A DNA stretch of 59,983 nucleotides from an uncultured Lachnospiraceae bacterium (GTDB taxonomy: Bacteria > Bacillota > Clostridia > Lachnospirales > Lachnospiraceae), in NCBI GenBank assembly GCA_910587955.1, contig CAJUNN010000012.1:1-59983 (forward strand), given 5' to 3'. A model generated the notes under the pieces. That model had not been told where the DNA came from. It did not search any database and saw nothing but the letters and a program-made list of their open reading frames with translations. The position numbers and the translations under genes are program-made. Position 1 is the stretch's first letter, and each line of letters begins with the position of its first letter. Shown here in pieces: positions 24,239 to 31,725 of this stretch.

Positions 24239-25104
24239 CAAACTGCTCCGATCTTATAGTTTGTTACGATAATATGTTTCGCATCTGCTTTAAACCGGTT
24301 TCTTATATTTACTGCATATGATTTATCATACTCTTCTACAATACTCTTTCCGTACAGTTCTTCTGTCAAAGATGTTTTGCCAATCACTAATAGAGCCCTG
24401 CAGGAAAGATTTTTAAAATCATTGGCCAATCTTCTATGTTCATCCTCTCCAAATCCTCCCCTATAAGTATCATTTCCATAATCTGAAAAAATACAGTCAT
24501 ACGGAGGATCTAAGAAAATAAAATCATTTTGTTCTGCCATCTCAAATATCTTTGCATAGTCACAATTATAAATTTGTGTTCTATTTAAAAGCTTATAATG
24601 TTCCTCTGTTATCAGTTTTGTATTAAAATTCTTATATCTGCCAAAGGGCACATTGTATTCTCCATTCGCATTATATCTTATCATGCCGGAATAAGCTGTT
24701 TTGTTTATAAAATAATAGATAACAGAAGAAAGATATTCTGTCTCCACTTTACCGTTAAAAGCATCCCGCATCATATAATAAAATGCTTCGTTTTTATTTT
24801 CCACACGCTCTTGAGGATTTTGGGCTTTTAATTGTTCATATGCTCTCTGGTTTTTCTCATATATTTTCTGTAAGGCATCTAACTGTACCCGGGCTACCGG
24901 ATATTTTTCCTGTATTTCTTTATAAAACATATATAATTTGAAATTTATATCATTTATAATTGCTCTTTCAGGCTGAAGATAAAAATACAAAGCCCCTCCG
25001 CCAAAAAAGGGTTCTATATATCTTGCATATGCATCAGGCATATTCCTGACAAAGTGAACAATCTCTTTTGATTTTCCTCCCCTATATTTAATCATCGGAT
25101 TCAT
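24238..25104 (-). CDS. Dam-type adenine methylase of the AlwI-like R-M system
   Basis: This 288-residue D12-class N6-adenine methyltransferase has MIKYRGGKSKEI as the N-terminal motif, YIEPFFGGGALYF as motif I, INDINFKLY, and FLDPPYDCIF as the catalytic DPPY. The start is supported by AAGGAGG eight bases upstream. It precedes and overlaps the AlwI-like gene. If the target is GGATC, the GATC core is palindromic, so one enzyme can modify both strands; this would explain the single methylase beside a type IIS nuclease. The target itself is inferred. Confidence 0.88.
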   Translation of the reverse strand: MNPMIKYRGGKSKEIVHFVRNMPDAYARYIEPFFGGGALYFYLQPERAIINDINFKLYMFYKEIQEKYPVARVQLDALQKIYEKNQRAYEQLKAQNPQERVENKNEAFYYMMRDAFNGKVETEYLSSVIYYFINKTAYSGMIRYNANGEYNVPFGRYKNFNTKLITEEHYKLLNRTQIYNCDYAKIFEMAEQNDFIFLDPPYDCIFSDYGNDTYRGGFGEDEHRRLANDFKNLSCRALLVIGKTSLTEELYGKSIVEEYDKSYAVNIRNRFKADAKHIIVTNYKIGAV

Positions 25105-25159
25105 TCACACTGCCTCCTTGAAATATCCGTCATACACCTGTTTATCTTTTTATCAATTA

Positions 25160-25240
25160 AGTATATCACAATCCATTCAATAAAAAAACCCACAAACAAA
25201 ATCTGTCTGCGGGTTTCCATATTTTCTGTCCGCAGATAAC
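25160..25240 (-). repeat. 81-bp direct repeat, left copy, containing a terminator
   Basis: It is 79/81 identical to 25844-25924. It contains the AACCCGCAGACA/TGTTTGTGGGTT hairpin with a minus-strand T-run, a copy of the rpsI terminator. It lies 55 bases upstream of the methylase gene and would stop transcription coming from the DUF2442/DUF4160 module. Confidence 0.9.
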
Positions 25241-25258
25241 AAGATTTTACTCTATGTG

Positions 25259-25534
25259 CTATGCTATAGCCTCCTTAGCATACGGTAAATCATATAATGT
25301 ATCCGGATCAATATCAAGACATGTAGTATTATCCCAATTTCCACTAATGTCCCACGCAAGAGTATCATTCATCACGGTACATCTGTCCATAAAAATTTCA
25401 ATTTCTTTTAAGCAGCAAAAAGCTTCTTTTTCAATCATATGCGACATATCATAATGTACGATCTTCCCGTCTTCAAAATATACATATACGGAATAATCCC
25501 GCATTGGCACAACCTGAACTACCTTCGGAAACAT
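25259..25534 (-). CDS. DUF2442 domain protein
   Basis: This 91-residue protein matches DUF2442: PKVVQVVPMRDYSVYVYFEDG, then GKIVHYDMSHMIE, and a late SGNWDNTTCLDIDPDTLYD. The family is commonly encoded next to DUF4160 genes, as here, and has been proposed to form a toxin-antitoxin-like pair; that role is not demonstrated. The start has GGAGGTGATAGT upstream. Together with the DUF4160 remnant it sits between two 81-bp direct repeats. Confidence 0.85.
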   Translation of the reverse strand: MFPKVVQVVPMRDYSVYVYFEDGKIVHYDMSHMIEKEAFCCLKEIEIFMDRCTVMNDTLAWDISGNWDNTTCLDIDPDTLYDLPYAKEAIA

Positions 25535-25547
25535 ACTATCACCTCCG

Positions 25548-25809
25548 TTACACTAATGGATTAATTCTGTTCAATGGCTTTCCATCCTTTGATAATTCCC
25601 AACTCTGCATCAATTCATCCTGATGAAGAACACACCATGCCAAAATCAATTTTAACTGCCTTGAAGGTAACGCTCCTTTAATCACTCTTGCCTCATCAAT
25701 TCTAACAATCGCTTTATTTCCATGTATATTCCGCGTGGAAATGCGGCGGATTATGATCGTCATAATACATGGTTACCCGTATTCCATAAAACAGTGAAAT
25801 TTCTGGCAT
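25548..25809 (-). pseudogene. DUF4160 gene with a one-base frameshift
   Basis: The original start at 25809 (GGAGG upstream) reads MPEISLFYGIRVTMYYDDHN and PPHFHAEY, the hallmark N-terminus of DUF4160. A one-base insertion near 25740 then leads to a stop after TWK. The shifted frame resumes precisely with HGNKAIVRIDEARVIKGALP and runs to ILAWCVLHQDELMQSWEL and a normal C-terminus. The partner of the adjacent DUF2442 protein is therefore probably inactive, unless this is a sequencing error or a programmed frameshift. Confidence 0.85.
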
Positions 25810-25843
25810 TACTAATTCCTCCATTCCTTCCAAATTTAATTTG

Positions 25844-25924
25844 AGTATATCACAATCCATCCAATAAAAAAACCCACAAACAAAATCTGTCTGTGGGTTT
25901 CCATATTTTCTGTCCGCAGATAAC
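25844..25924 (-). repeat. 81-bp direct repeat, right copy; rpsI terminator
   Basis: This lies directly after the rpsI stop and carries AACCCACAGACA / TGTTTGTGGGTT followed on the minus strand by a T-run, a standard intrinsic terminator for the ribosomal protein operon. The second copy is at 25160-25240. Confidence 0.9.
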
Positions 25925-25927
25925 TGC

Positions 25928-26320
25928 TTATCTCTTTGAGAACTGCGGAGCGCGACGAGCCGCTTTGAGGCCGTATTTCTTACGCTCTTTCATTCTCGGG
26001 TCGCGGGTGAGATAACCGGCCTTCTTCAGGATGGGACGGTAATCCGGGTCTGCCTGGAGCAGAGCTCTCGCGATGCCGTGGCGGATAGCTCCTGCCTGTC
26101 CGGTATAGCCGCCGCCGCGTACATTCACCAGTACGTCGAACTTATCTACGGTCTCGGTGGCAACCATAGGCTGACGCACGATAACCTTCAGGGTCTCCAG
26201 TCCGAGATACTCGTCAATGCTTCTCTTGTTAATGGTAATATTTCCAGTGCCGGGTACCAGGTACACTCTGGCGATTGATTTCTTTCTTCTGCCTGTTCCG
26301 TAGAATTTTGAATTAGCCAC
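25928..26320 (-). CDS. rpsI: 30S ribosomal protein S9
   Basis: This is the 130-residue small-subunit protein S9. It starts FYGTGRRKKSIARVYLVPG after a short N-terminus, contains VNVRGGGYTGQAGAIRHGIA, and ends with the diagnostic basic tail KKYGLKAARRAPQFSKR that reaches the P site. It follows rplM by 30 bases, the universal L13-S9 pairing, and ends at a terminator. Confidence 0.98.
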   Translation of the reverse strand: MANSKFYGTGRRKKSIARVYLVPGTGNITINKRSIDEYLGLETLKVIVRQPMVATETVDKFDVLVNVRGGGYTGQAGAIRHGIARALLQADPDYRPILKKAGYLTRDPRMKERKKYGLKAARRAPQFSKR

Positions 26321-26350
26321 TGTAGATTTCCTCCTTTAACGTTCCTTCAA

Positions 26351-26779
26351 CTAAAATGTTAATACTTCCGGTTTCTGCGCCTGGTGATTGTGCTCCGGCC
26401 CTGCATACACATGAAGCTTGGTGTACATCTGCCTTCCCAGCGGTCCCTTCGGAAGCATGCCCTTTACAGCGAGTTCTACGACTTTCTCAGGTTTCTTCGC
26501 CATCATCTCGCGCAGGGTGGTCTCTTTCATGCCTCCCACGTAATCAGAATGATGGTAGTAAATTTTCTGGTCCAACTTCTTCCCGGTCACTTTGATCTTG
26601 TCAGCGTTTACGATGATCACATAATCGCCGGTATCAATGTGCGGTGTAAAAATTGCCTTGTTCTTTCCTCTTAATACCTTAGCTACCTCAGAAGCTAAGC
26701 GTCCTAATGTATATCCGGTAGCATCTACTACATACCACTTTCTTTCAACGGTTGCCGGACTGGCCATGTAACTCTTCAT
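26351..26779 (-). CDS. rplM: 50S ribosomal protein L13
   Basis: This is the 142-residue large-subunit protein L13, an early assembly protein. WYVVDATGYTLGRLASEVA, LRGKNKAIFTPHIDTGDYV, and a late GMLPKGPLGRQMYTKLHVY are characteristic. GGAGGAAAACCA precedes the ATG. It has its own strong promoter and leader and heads the rplM-rpsI operon. Confidence 0.98.
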   Translation of the reverse strand: MKSYMASPATVERKWYVVDATGYTLGRLASEVAKVLRGKNKAIFTPHIDTGDYVIIVNADKIKVTGKKLDQKIYYHHSDYVGGMKETTLREMMAKKPEKVVELAVKGMLPKGPLGRQMYTKLHVYAGPEHNHQAQKPEVLTF

Positions 26780-26818
26780 TGGTTTTCCTCCTGGATCATT
26801 AATAGAATCTTCTATGGA

Positions 26819-26854
26819 AAAATGTCGTTACCGGGGCTATGGCTTAGACATTTT
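26819..26854 (-). promoter_or_regulatory. Leader hairpin upstream of rplM (candidate L13 autoregulatory leader)
   Basis: An 8-bp stem (AAAATGTC/GACATTTT) with a 20-nt loop containing CCATAGCCCCGG lies in the roughly 90-nt 5' leader of rplM. Firmicutes L13 operons often carry a short leader structure bound by the protein product; position fits, but I cannot confirm the consensus by eye. Confidence 0.4.
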
Positions 26855-26875
26855 CTCACCACGTCACATTGAAAT

Positions 26876-26904
26876 ATTATATTATACTCACCCGTGTGTG
26901 TCAA
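26876..26904 (-). promoter_or_regulatory. Consensus sigma-A promoter of rplM-rpsI
   Basis: On the minus strand, TTGACA (26899-26904) and TATAAT (26876-26881) are separated by 17 bases, a perfect consensus as expected for a ribosomal protein operon. It separates rplM-rpsI expression from the upstream truA/ECF operon. Confidence 0.9.
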
Positions 26905-26966
26905 CCCGTTTTTTTGAAATAAGTTGCCAAATAATTGCCCGGAAACAAGCAGAAACAGGCACTTTC

Positions 26967-27722
26967 TCACACTTCCTCCGGCTTTGGACTATAGGTCATC
27001 CCGGTCAGGGTCAGACCCTTAGCCGGGGCGGTAGGACCTGCCGCCTGACGATCCGCGGCCTCCAGCACGGTCTGCATATCCTCCGGCTCAAAAGCTCCCA
27101 GTCCCACCTGGATCAGAGTCCCGGCAATAATTCTTACCATGTTATACAGAAAGCCGTTTCCGGACACACGGATGCAGATCAGGTCTCCCTCCTGCTCCAC
27201 CCGCAGATCATAAACCGTGCGCACGGTGGTCTCCGCCTGGGTATGAATGCTGCAAAAACTTTTGAAATCATGCTCCCCGCAGAAATACGGACAGGCAGCT
27301 TTCATCCGCTCTACGTCTAATTTCCGGCGAAAGAAATAGGAGTTCAAACGAAGCTCCGGCTGTTCAAACTCCCGGTTTAAAATCCGGTACTCATAAAACT
27401 TGGTGCAGGCCCTTTTCCGGGGATGAAAATCCTCCGGCACCTGCCGGGATCCCTGTACCCTAATATCCTCCGGCAGCCGGCTGTTCAGGGCATAAGAAAT
27501 TTTCTCTGCCGGCATCCGGGTCTTTGTGTCAAAGACGGCCACATTTCCCCGGGCATGAACGCCGGAATCCGTCCGGCTGGCCCCAATCACCGCAATGTCT
27601 TCCCCAAAAAGGGCGGAAAGCTCCCGGTTCAAAACTCCTTCAATGGTCTCCCCGTTCTTCTGCACCTGCCATCCGCAGTAATTGGTCCCGTCGTAGGCCA
27701 CCACCAGCAATACACGCATCAT
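26967..27722 (-). CDS. truA: tRNA pseudouridine(38-40) synthase TruA
   Basis: This 251-residue enzyme converts uridines 38-40 of the tRNA anticodon arm to pseudouridine. VAYDGTNYCGWQVQKNGETI opens the fold, and GASRTDSGVHARGNVAVFD carries the catalytic Asp. HDFKSFCS and NGFLYNMVRIIAGTLIQVG match later motifs. Its start overlaps the stop of ecfT (TATGATG), the usual arrangement in Clostridia. Confidence 0.97.
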   Translation of the reverse strand: MMRVLLVVAYDGTNYCGWQVQKNGETIEGVLNRELSALFGEDIAVIGASRTDSGVHARGNVAVFDTKTRMPAEKISYALNSRLPEDIRVQGSRQVPEDFHPRKRACTKFYEYRILNREFEQPELRLNSYFFRRKLDVERMKAACPYFCGEHDFKSFCSIHTQAETTVRTVYDLRVEQEGDLICIRVSGNGFLYNMVRIIAGTLIQVGLGAFEPEDMQTVLEAADRQAAGPTAPAKGLTLTGMTYSPKPEEV

Positions 27723-28522
27723 ACCACCACTCTCACCGCAATAATTACCGCCAGGAAACAGACCGCAGCCCCGTAGGCCGCATAATCTCTCCTCTGGTAG
27801 GCCAGAGGTTTCATCTTGGTGCGTCCTTCCCCGCCCCGGTAGCAGCGGGCCTCCATTGCCATTGCCAGGTCATGGGCTCTCTGGAACGCAGAGATAAACA
27901 AAGGCACCAGAAGAGGGACAAGATTCCTTGCCTTCTGCATGAGATTTCCGTGCTCGAAGTCAGCCCCCCTTGCCATCTGGGCCTTCATAATCTTGTCGGT
28001 CTCCTCCATCAAGATGGGAATAAAGCGCAGAGCAATGGACATCATCATAGAAATCTCGTGTACCGGCACACGCAGCTTCTTTAAGGGACTTAGAAGACGC
28101 TCCATGCCGTCCGTCAGATCATTGGGCGTAGTGGTCAAGGTCATCACCGAAGAGCCTATGATAAGGTATATGAGGCGCACTGCCATAAAAGCTGCCGTCC
28201 TAAGACCCGTATCCGTAATCTGCAGCTTCCAGAACTGAACCAAAACCCGCTCTCCCGGCGTGAGAAAAAGATTAAATACCACCGTGATCATCAAAATCAT
28301 GATAATGGCCTTCAAACCGCGGATCATAAATTTAAAAGGCACCTTGGACAGCCGGATCACCCAGGCCAGGAACAAGGTAGCTGCCAGATAGCCCCACCAG
28401 CTGCTGACCAGAAAAAGGGCCGTCAGAAATACCAGGGTTGTCACCAGTTTCACCCTGGGATCCAGTTTATGAAGAATGGAATCGGCCGGGTAGTACTGTC
28501 CCAGCGTTATATCTCGAATCAT
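27719..28522 (-). CDS. ecfT: ECF transporter transmembrane subunit EcfT
   Basis: This 267-residue membrane protein is the shared T component that couples two ATPases to vitamin-binding S components. It starts MIRDITLGQYYPADSILHKL then DPRVKLV, the EcfT hallmark. It contains the coupling-helix ARG motif (KAQMARGADFEHG) and a related segment (RAHDLAMAMEARCYRGG). About five to six membrane helices are seen. It overlaps ecfA2 as ATGA and truA likewise. Confidence 0.95.
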   Translation of the reverse strand: MIRDITLGQYYPADSILHKLDPRVKLVTTLVFLTALFLVSSWWGYLAATLFLAWVIRLSKVPFKFMIRGLKAIIMILMITVVFNLFLTPGERVLVQFWKLQITDTGLRTAAFMAVRLIYLIIGSSVMTLTTTPNDLTDGMERLLSPLKKLRVPVHEISMMMSIALRFIPILMEETDKIMKAQMARGADFEHGNLMQKARNLVPLLVPLFISAFQRAHDLAMAMEARCYRGGEGRTKMKPLAYQRRDYAAYGAAVCFLAVIIAVRVVV

Positions 28523-29376
28523 GGATTTCCCTTCCCAAGCGCTGCCAGAATCGTATCCCGCGCTTCCTCCACTGTTGTAGCATCCGCGTCCACCCGGAAG
28601 CCTTTCTCTTTCAAAGCGTGCATCAGATAGGTCACCTCCGGAGCTGCCAGCCCCACGGCCTCCAGCTCCCGGTAATGGCGGAACACCTCCCTGGGCGTGT
28701 CGTGATACATCACTTCTCCCTGGTTCATAACAATAATCCGCTCCACGTATTTCGCCACATCCTCCATGCTGTGGGAGACCAGCACAATGGTAATCCCCTT
28801 CTCCCGGTGCAGCTTCTGAATCTGATCCAGAATCTCGTCCCGGCCTCTGGGATCCAGCCCTGCCGTAGGCTCGTCCAGAATGAGTACCTCCGGTTCCATG
28901 GCCAGTACGCCGGCAATAGCCGCCCGGCGCTTCTGGCCTCCGGACAGCTCAAAGGGAGACTGCCTGTAAAACTTTTCCGAAAGTCCTGCCATGCGCAGGG
29001 CTGCTTTTGCCCGCTCCTGGGCCTCCTCCTTGGAAAGTCCCTGGTTCTTGGGCCCGAAGCACACATCGCTTAACACATCCACTTCAAAAAGCTGATGCTC
29101 CGGATACTGGAAAACCAGCCCTACCCGGCTGCGCAGCTTGCGCATATCGTAACCGGGAGCATAGATATCCTCCCCATGAAAATAAATATGGCCGCTGGTG
29201 GCCTTCATAAGGCCGTTCAAATGCTGCACCAAAGTAGATTTCCCGGAACCCGTATGTCCGATCAGGCCGATAAACTGTCCGTCTCCAATCTCCAGGCTTA
29301 CATTTTTCAGGGCATGAATCTCGTAGGCGGTATCCGGGCTGTATACGTAATTTACCTGCTCTAACTTAATTGACAT
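28519..29376 (-). CDS. ecfA2: ECF transporter ATPase EcfA2
   Basis: This 285-residue ABC ATPase has Walker A GHTGSGKSTLVQHLNGL, a Q-loop at VFQYPEHQLFE (typical EcfA), signature LSGGQKRRAAIAGVLAMEP, and Walker B VLILDEPTAGLDP, followed by VSHSMEDVA. The C-terminal extension is of EcfA2 type. GGAGG lies upstream of the ATG. It overlaps ecfA1 by 16 bases and forms the heterodimer that powers EcfT. Confidence 0.95.
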   Translation of the reverse strand: MSIKLEQVNYVYSPDTAYEIHALKNVSLEIGDGQFIGLIGHTGSGKSTLVQHLNGLMKATSGHIYFHGEDIYAPGYDMRKLRSRVGLVFQYPEHQLFEVDVLSDVCFGPKNQGLSKEEAQERAKAALRMAGLSEKFYRQSPFELSGGQKRRAAIAGVLAMEPEVLILDEPTAGLDPRGRDEILDQIQKLHREKGITIVLVSHSMEDVAKYVERIIVMNQGEVMYHDTPREVFRHYRELEAVGLAAPEVTYLMHALKEKGFRVDADATTVEEARDTILAALGKGNP

Positions 29377-30233
29377 AAGGCCTCCACCAACTCTTCCCGG
29401 CTCAAAATCCCGTCCGGCAGATTCACGCCCGCCTTTTTCAGCTCCCAGGCCAAAAGCGTGGCCTGGGGAACATCCAGGCGGTAGGATTTCAATTCCTCCA
29501 CCCTGGAAAAGATTTCCCGGGGCGTCCCCTCCATGACCACCCGTCCGCTGTCCATGACAAATACCCGGTCCGCGTGAATCACTTCTTCCATATAATGTGT
29601 GATCAGAATCACCGTAATCTCTTCCACCTGGTTCAGGGCACGAACCGCACGGATCACTTCCCTGCGCCCGTTGGGATCCAGCATGGCCGTAGGCTCATCC
29701 AATACGATGCACTGCGGGTGCATAGCCACCACTCCCGCAATGGCCACCCGCTGTTTCTGGCCCCCGGACAGCTTATTGGGAGAGTGATGCCTGTATTTCA
29801 GCATATCTACGGCTTTCAGGCTCTCCTCCACACGCTCCCAAATCTCCTTTGTGGGAACGCCCATGTTCTCCGGGCCGAAGCCTACATCCTCTTCCACAAC
29901 GGTTCCGATGATCTGGTTGTCTGGATTCTGGAAAACCATTCCCGCACTCTGCCGGATCTCCCAGAGATTTTCTTCCTTCCCTGTATCTTTTCCGCCGACC
30001 CAGACCGTTCCGCCGGTGGGCGTCAAAATGGCGTTGATATGCTTGGCCAATGTGGACTTCCCGGAACCGTTGTGGCCCAGAATAGCTACAAACTCTCCTT
30101 TTTCCACATGGAGGCTGACATTGTCCACCGCCCGCGTGGCCTCGGTCTCCCTGCCCTCCTCGTCGTACCTATGATATTCATATACCAGTTCCTCTGCCCG
30201 CAGCATTTCGCCGGGCTGCCCTGTTCTTTCCAT
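29361..30233 (-). CDS. ecfA1: ECF transporter ATPase EcfA1
   Basis: This protein of about 290 residues is the second ECF ATPase. Walker A is LGHNGSGKSTLAKHINAIL, the Q-loop region is VFQNPDNQIIGTVVEEDV, the signature is LSGGQKQRVAIAGVVAMHP, and Walker B is IVLDEPTAMLDPNGR. The start is uncertain: the ATG at 30233 is used here, while a GTG at 30272 and an ATG at 30206 are also possible and none has a perfect ribosome site. It lies just downstream of bioY, so the shared ECF module appears to be transcribed from the bioY promoter. Confidence 0.93.
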   Translation of the reverse strand: MERTGQPGEMLRAEELVYEYHRYDEEGRETEATRAVDNVSLHVEKGEFVAILGHNGSGKSTLAKHINAILTPTGGTVWVGGKDTGKEENLWEIRQSAGMVFQNPDNQIIGTVVEEDVGFGPENMGVPTKEIWERVEESLKAVDMLKYRHHSPNKLSGGQKQRVAIAGVVAMHPQCIVLDEPTAMLDPNGRREVIRAVRALNQVEEITVILITHYMEEVIHADRVFVMDSGRVVMEGTPREIFSRVEELKSYRLDVPQATLLAWELKKAGVNLPDGILSREELVEALCQLS

Positions 30234-30295
30234 ACGTCTTTCGGCCTCTCCCTGCTTTTCCCTCTGTGACACTTCTGTTTATTTTATAATATCCG

Positions 30296-30868
30296 TTATT
30301 CTTTTGCAAGCAGATTCTGTCTAAGGAGCCGCTTGCGAACAGCAGGACCTACCGCTGCTGCCAGGAAAATTTTCGCCAAGTCTCCGGGAATAAAAGGAAT
30401 CACGCCTGCCCACAGGGCCTCACCAAAACCCATATGAGCCATATAGGCCAGCCATATGGTTCCGAAAGCATCGAGTACCACGGCCCCCAGCAGAAGTCCC
30501 GCTGCCTGCATGACCCTCTCCCGGATGCCGGTTCCCGGAAACTTGTCTGCAAAATAACCGCCGATAAGAGCCAGAAAAATGTAGCCTACCAAATATCCGC
30601 CGGTAGGTCCTGCCAGCTTTCCCACGCCCCCGCTGAAACCGGAAAACACAGGAAGCCCTATCAGCCCAATCAAAAGATACAAAAGGCAGCTTAACGTGCC
30701 GAATTTCATTCCGAGAATCAGAACGGAAAGGCAGATAGCCAGATTGGCAAGGGAAATGGGTATCGGGCTGACGGGAATGGTCAGGGTCATGGGGCCCAGA
30801 ATGCAGATCAGCGCCGTCATAAGTCCCGTCACAGCCAGTTGATAAGCAGTAAATGATTTTTGTTCCAT
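30296..30868 (-). CDS. bioY: Biotin ECF transporter S component BioY
   Basis: This 190-residue integral membrane protein binds biotin for import with EcfA1A2T. It has six hydrophobic segments and the BioY motifs IPISLANLAICLSVLILG, LLIGLIGLPVFSGFSGG, GPTGGYLVGYIFLALI and a C-terminal FIPGDLAKIFLA. The start at 30868 has GGAGG nine bases upstream. It is the first gene of the bioY-ecfA1-ecfA2-ecfT-truA operon and has a BirA-type operator over its promoter. Confidence 0.95.
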   Translation of the reverse strand: MEQKSFTAYQLAVTGLMTALICILGPMTLTIPVSPIPISLANLAICLSVLILGMKFGTLSCLLYLLIGLIGLPVFSGFSGGVGKLAGPTGGYLVGYIFLALIGGYFADKFPGTGIRERVMQAAGLLLGAVVLDAFGTIWLAYMAHMGFGEALWAGVIPFIPGDLAKIFLAAAVGPAVRKRLLRQNLLAKE

Positions 30869-30915
30869 AATATGATTCCTCCATATGTAATTTTGTGACA
30901 CGGTTCTCGTATGCA

Positions 30916-30977
30916 AGTATACGAAATCAAAAACAGATTGTCAACCATTTAATATTTTTGGTTAACAATCTGTTTTT
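30916..30977 (-). promoter_or_regulatory. bioY promoter overlapped by a BirA operator
   Basis: The minus-strand promoter is TTGACA (30939-30944), 17 bases, TATACT (30916-30921). The operator reads ATTGTCAACC (30937-30946), 13 bases, GGTTAACAAT (30960-30969) on the plus strand, the form bound by biotin-loaded BirA in Firmicutes, and it covers the -35 box. The operator lies inside an 18-bp inverted repeat (30929-30946 and 30960-30977), which could also terminate the upstream small gene. Biotin excess should therefore repress the whole ECF operon. Confidence 0.85.
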
Positions 30978-30994
30978 CCACCTTACATTCCATC

Positions 30995-31189
30995 TTATTT
31001 CTCTTTTCCCCGTTTCTCCCAGACGTCCGGTTCCTTCGGCAGTTCCAGCCCCAGGACCTTTTCCTCCAGAAGGGAAGCCTCCGTTTCCAGTTCTTTTTGT
31101 ACTTGTTCCCTGATTTTTTGGGAAATGGACGTCTCAAGCATTCCTTTCTTTTTCCTCACGCGCCATTTCAAATATTCGCTCACCCCCAT
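30995..31189 (-). CDS. Small charged hypothetical protein (64 aa)
   Basis: This is a helical, Lys/Glu-rich protein (MGVSEYLKWRVRKKKGMLET, IREQVQKELETEASLLEEKV) with no domain I recognise. GGAGG six bases upstream of the ATG supports translation. It lies upstream of the bioY promoter on the same strand and ends at the operator hairpin, so it may be transcribed separately from bioY. GC content matches the core genome. Confidence 0.55.
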   Translation of the reverse strand: MGVSEYLKWRVRKKKGMLETSISQKIREQVQKELETEASLLEEKVLGLELPKEPDVWEKRGKEK

Positions 31190-31333
31190 TGTCAGCCTCC
31201 GTGTACATGTATTGTCTGCATTATATCACATATGCTACGTATATTCTATCTTTTTCAACGGTTTATAACTCTTTATCACAAAACGTATAGTATTATAGAA
31301 TAATAGGTATCATGATCGTATGGAGCTACTTTT

Positions 31334-31654
31334 ATGTACGAAGAGAATTTTTGCATCAAAAGAATCAAAGAACTGATGGAGAGAAACAACTACAACCCTT
31401 ACCGCCTGGCTAAGAAATCAGGCATTTCCCTTTCTACGCTGACTTCCATGTTTGAGAAAAACACGGACCCGCGGGTACAGACCATAGAAAAAATCTGCTC
31501 TGCCTGCGGAATCTCCGTTTCCCAGTTTTTCGATCATTCTTCCCGTGATCTAACCGACACCCAGGAATATATTCTGGATGCCTTTAACCGTCTGTCTCCC
31601 GGTGATCAGGAGCATTTGATCTCGTACTTAAATTACCTCTCGGAGCATAAATAG
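31334..31654 (+). CDS. XRE-family transcriptional regulator
   Basis: This 106-residue protein has an N-terminal Cro/C1 HTH (IKELMERNNYNPYRLAKKSG, ISLSTLTSMFEKNTDPRVQT, IEKICSACGISVSQFFD) and a helical C-terminus with LSPGDQEHLISYLNYLSE. Small single-domain regulators like this are common in Lachnospiraceae; its targets are unknown. A palindromic TATTATAGAATAATA lies about 35 bases upstream and might be its operator. It stands alone between divergent and convergent neighbours. Confidence 0.85.
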   Translation: MYEENFCIKRIKELMERNNYNPYRLAKKSGISLSTLTSMFEKNTDPRVQTIEKICSACGISVSQFFDHSSRDLTDTQEYILDAFNRLSPGDQEHLISYLNYLSEHK

Positions 31655-31675
31655 AAAGCCGCCGGGACAATCATA

Positions 31676-31707
31676 GAGCCGGGAATCCCTTATGGAATTC
31701 CCGGCTC
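31676..31707. terminator. Bidirectional terminator between XRE gene and the helicase-methylase gene
   Basis: GAGCCGGGAAT and its near complement pair across a loop of about 9 nt. It lies between the plus-strand regulator (ending 31654) and the minus-strand gene ending at 31726, with T-rich sequence on the right side. Confidence 0.7.
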
Positions 31708-31725
31708 ATACATTTTCTTATTTCC

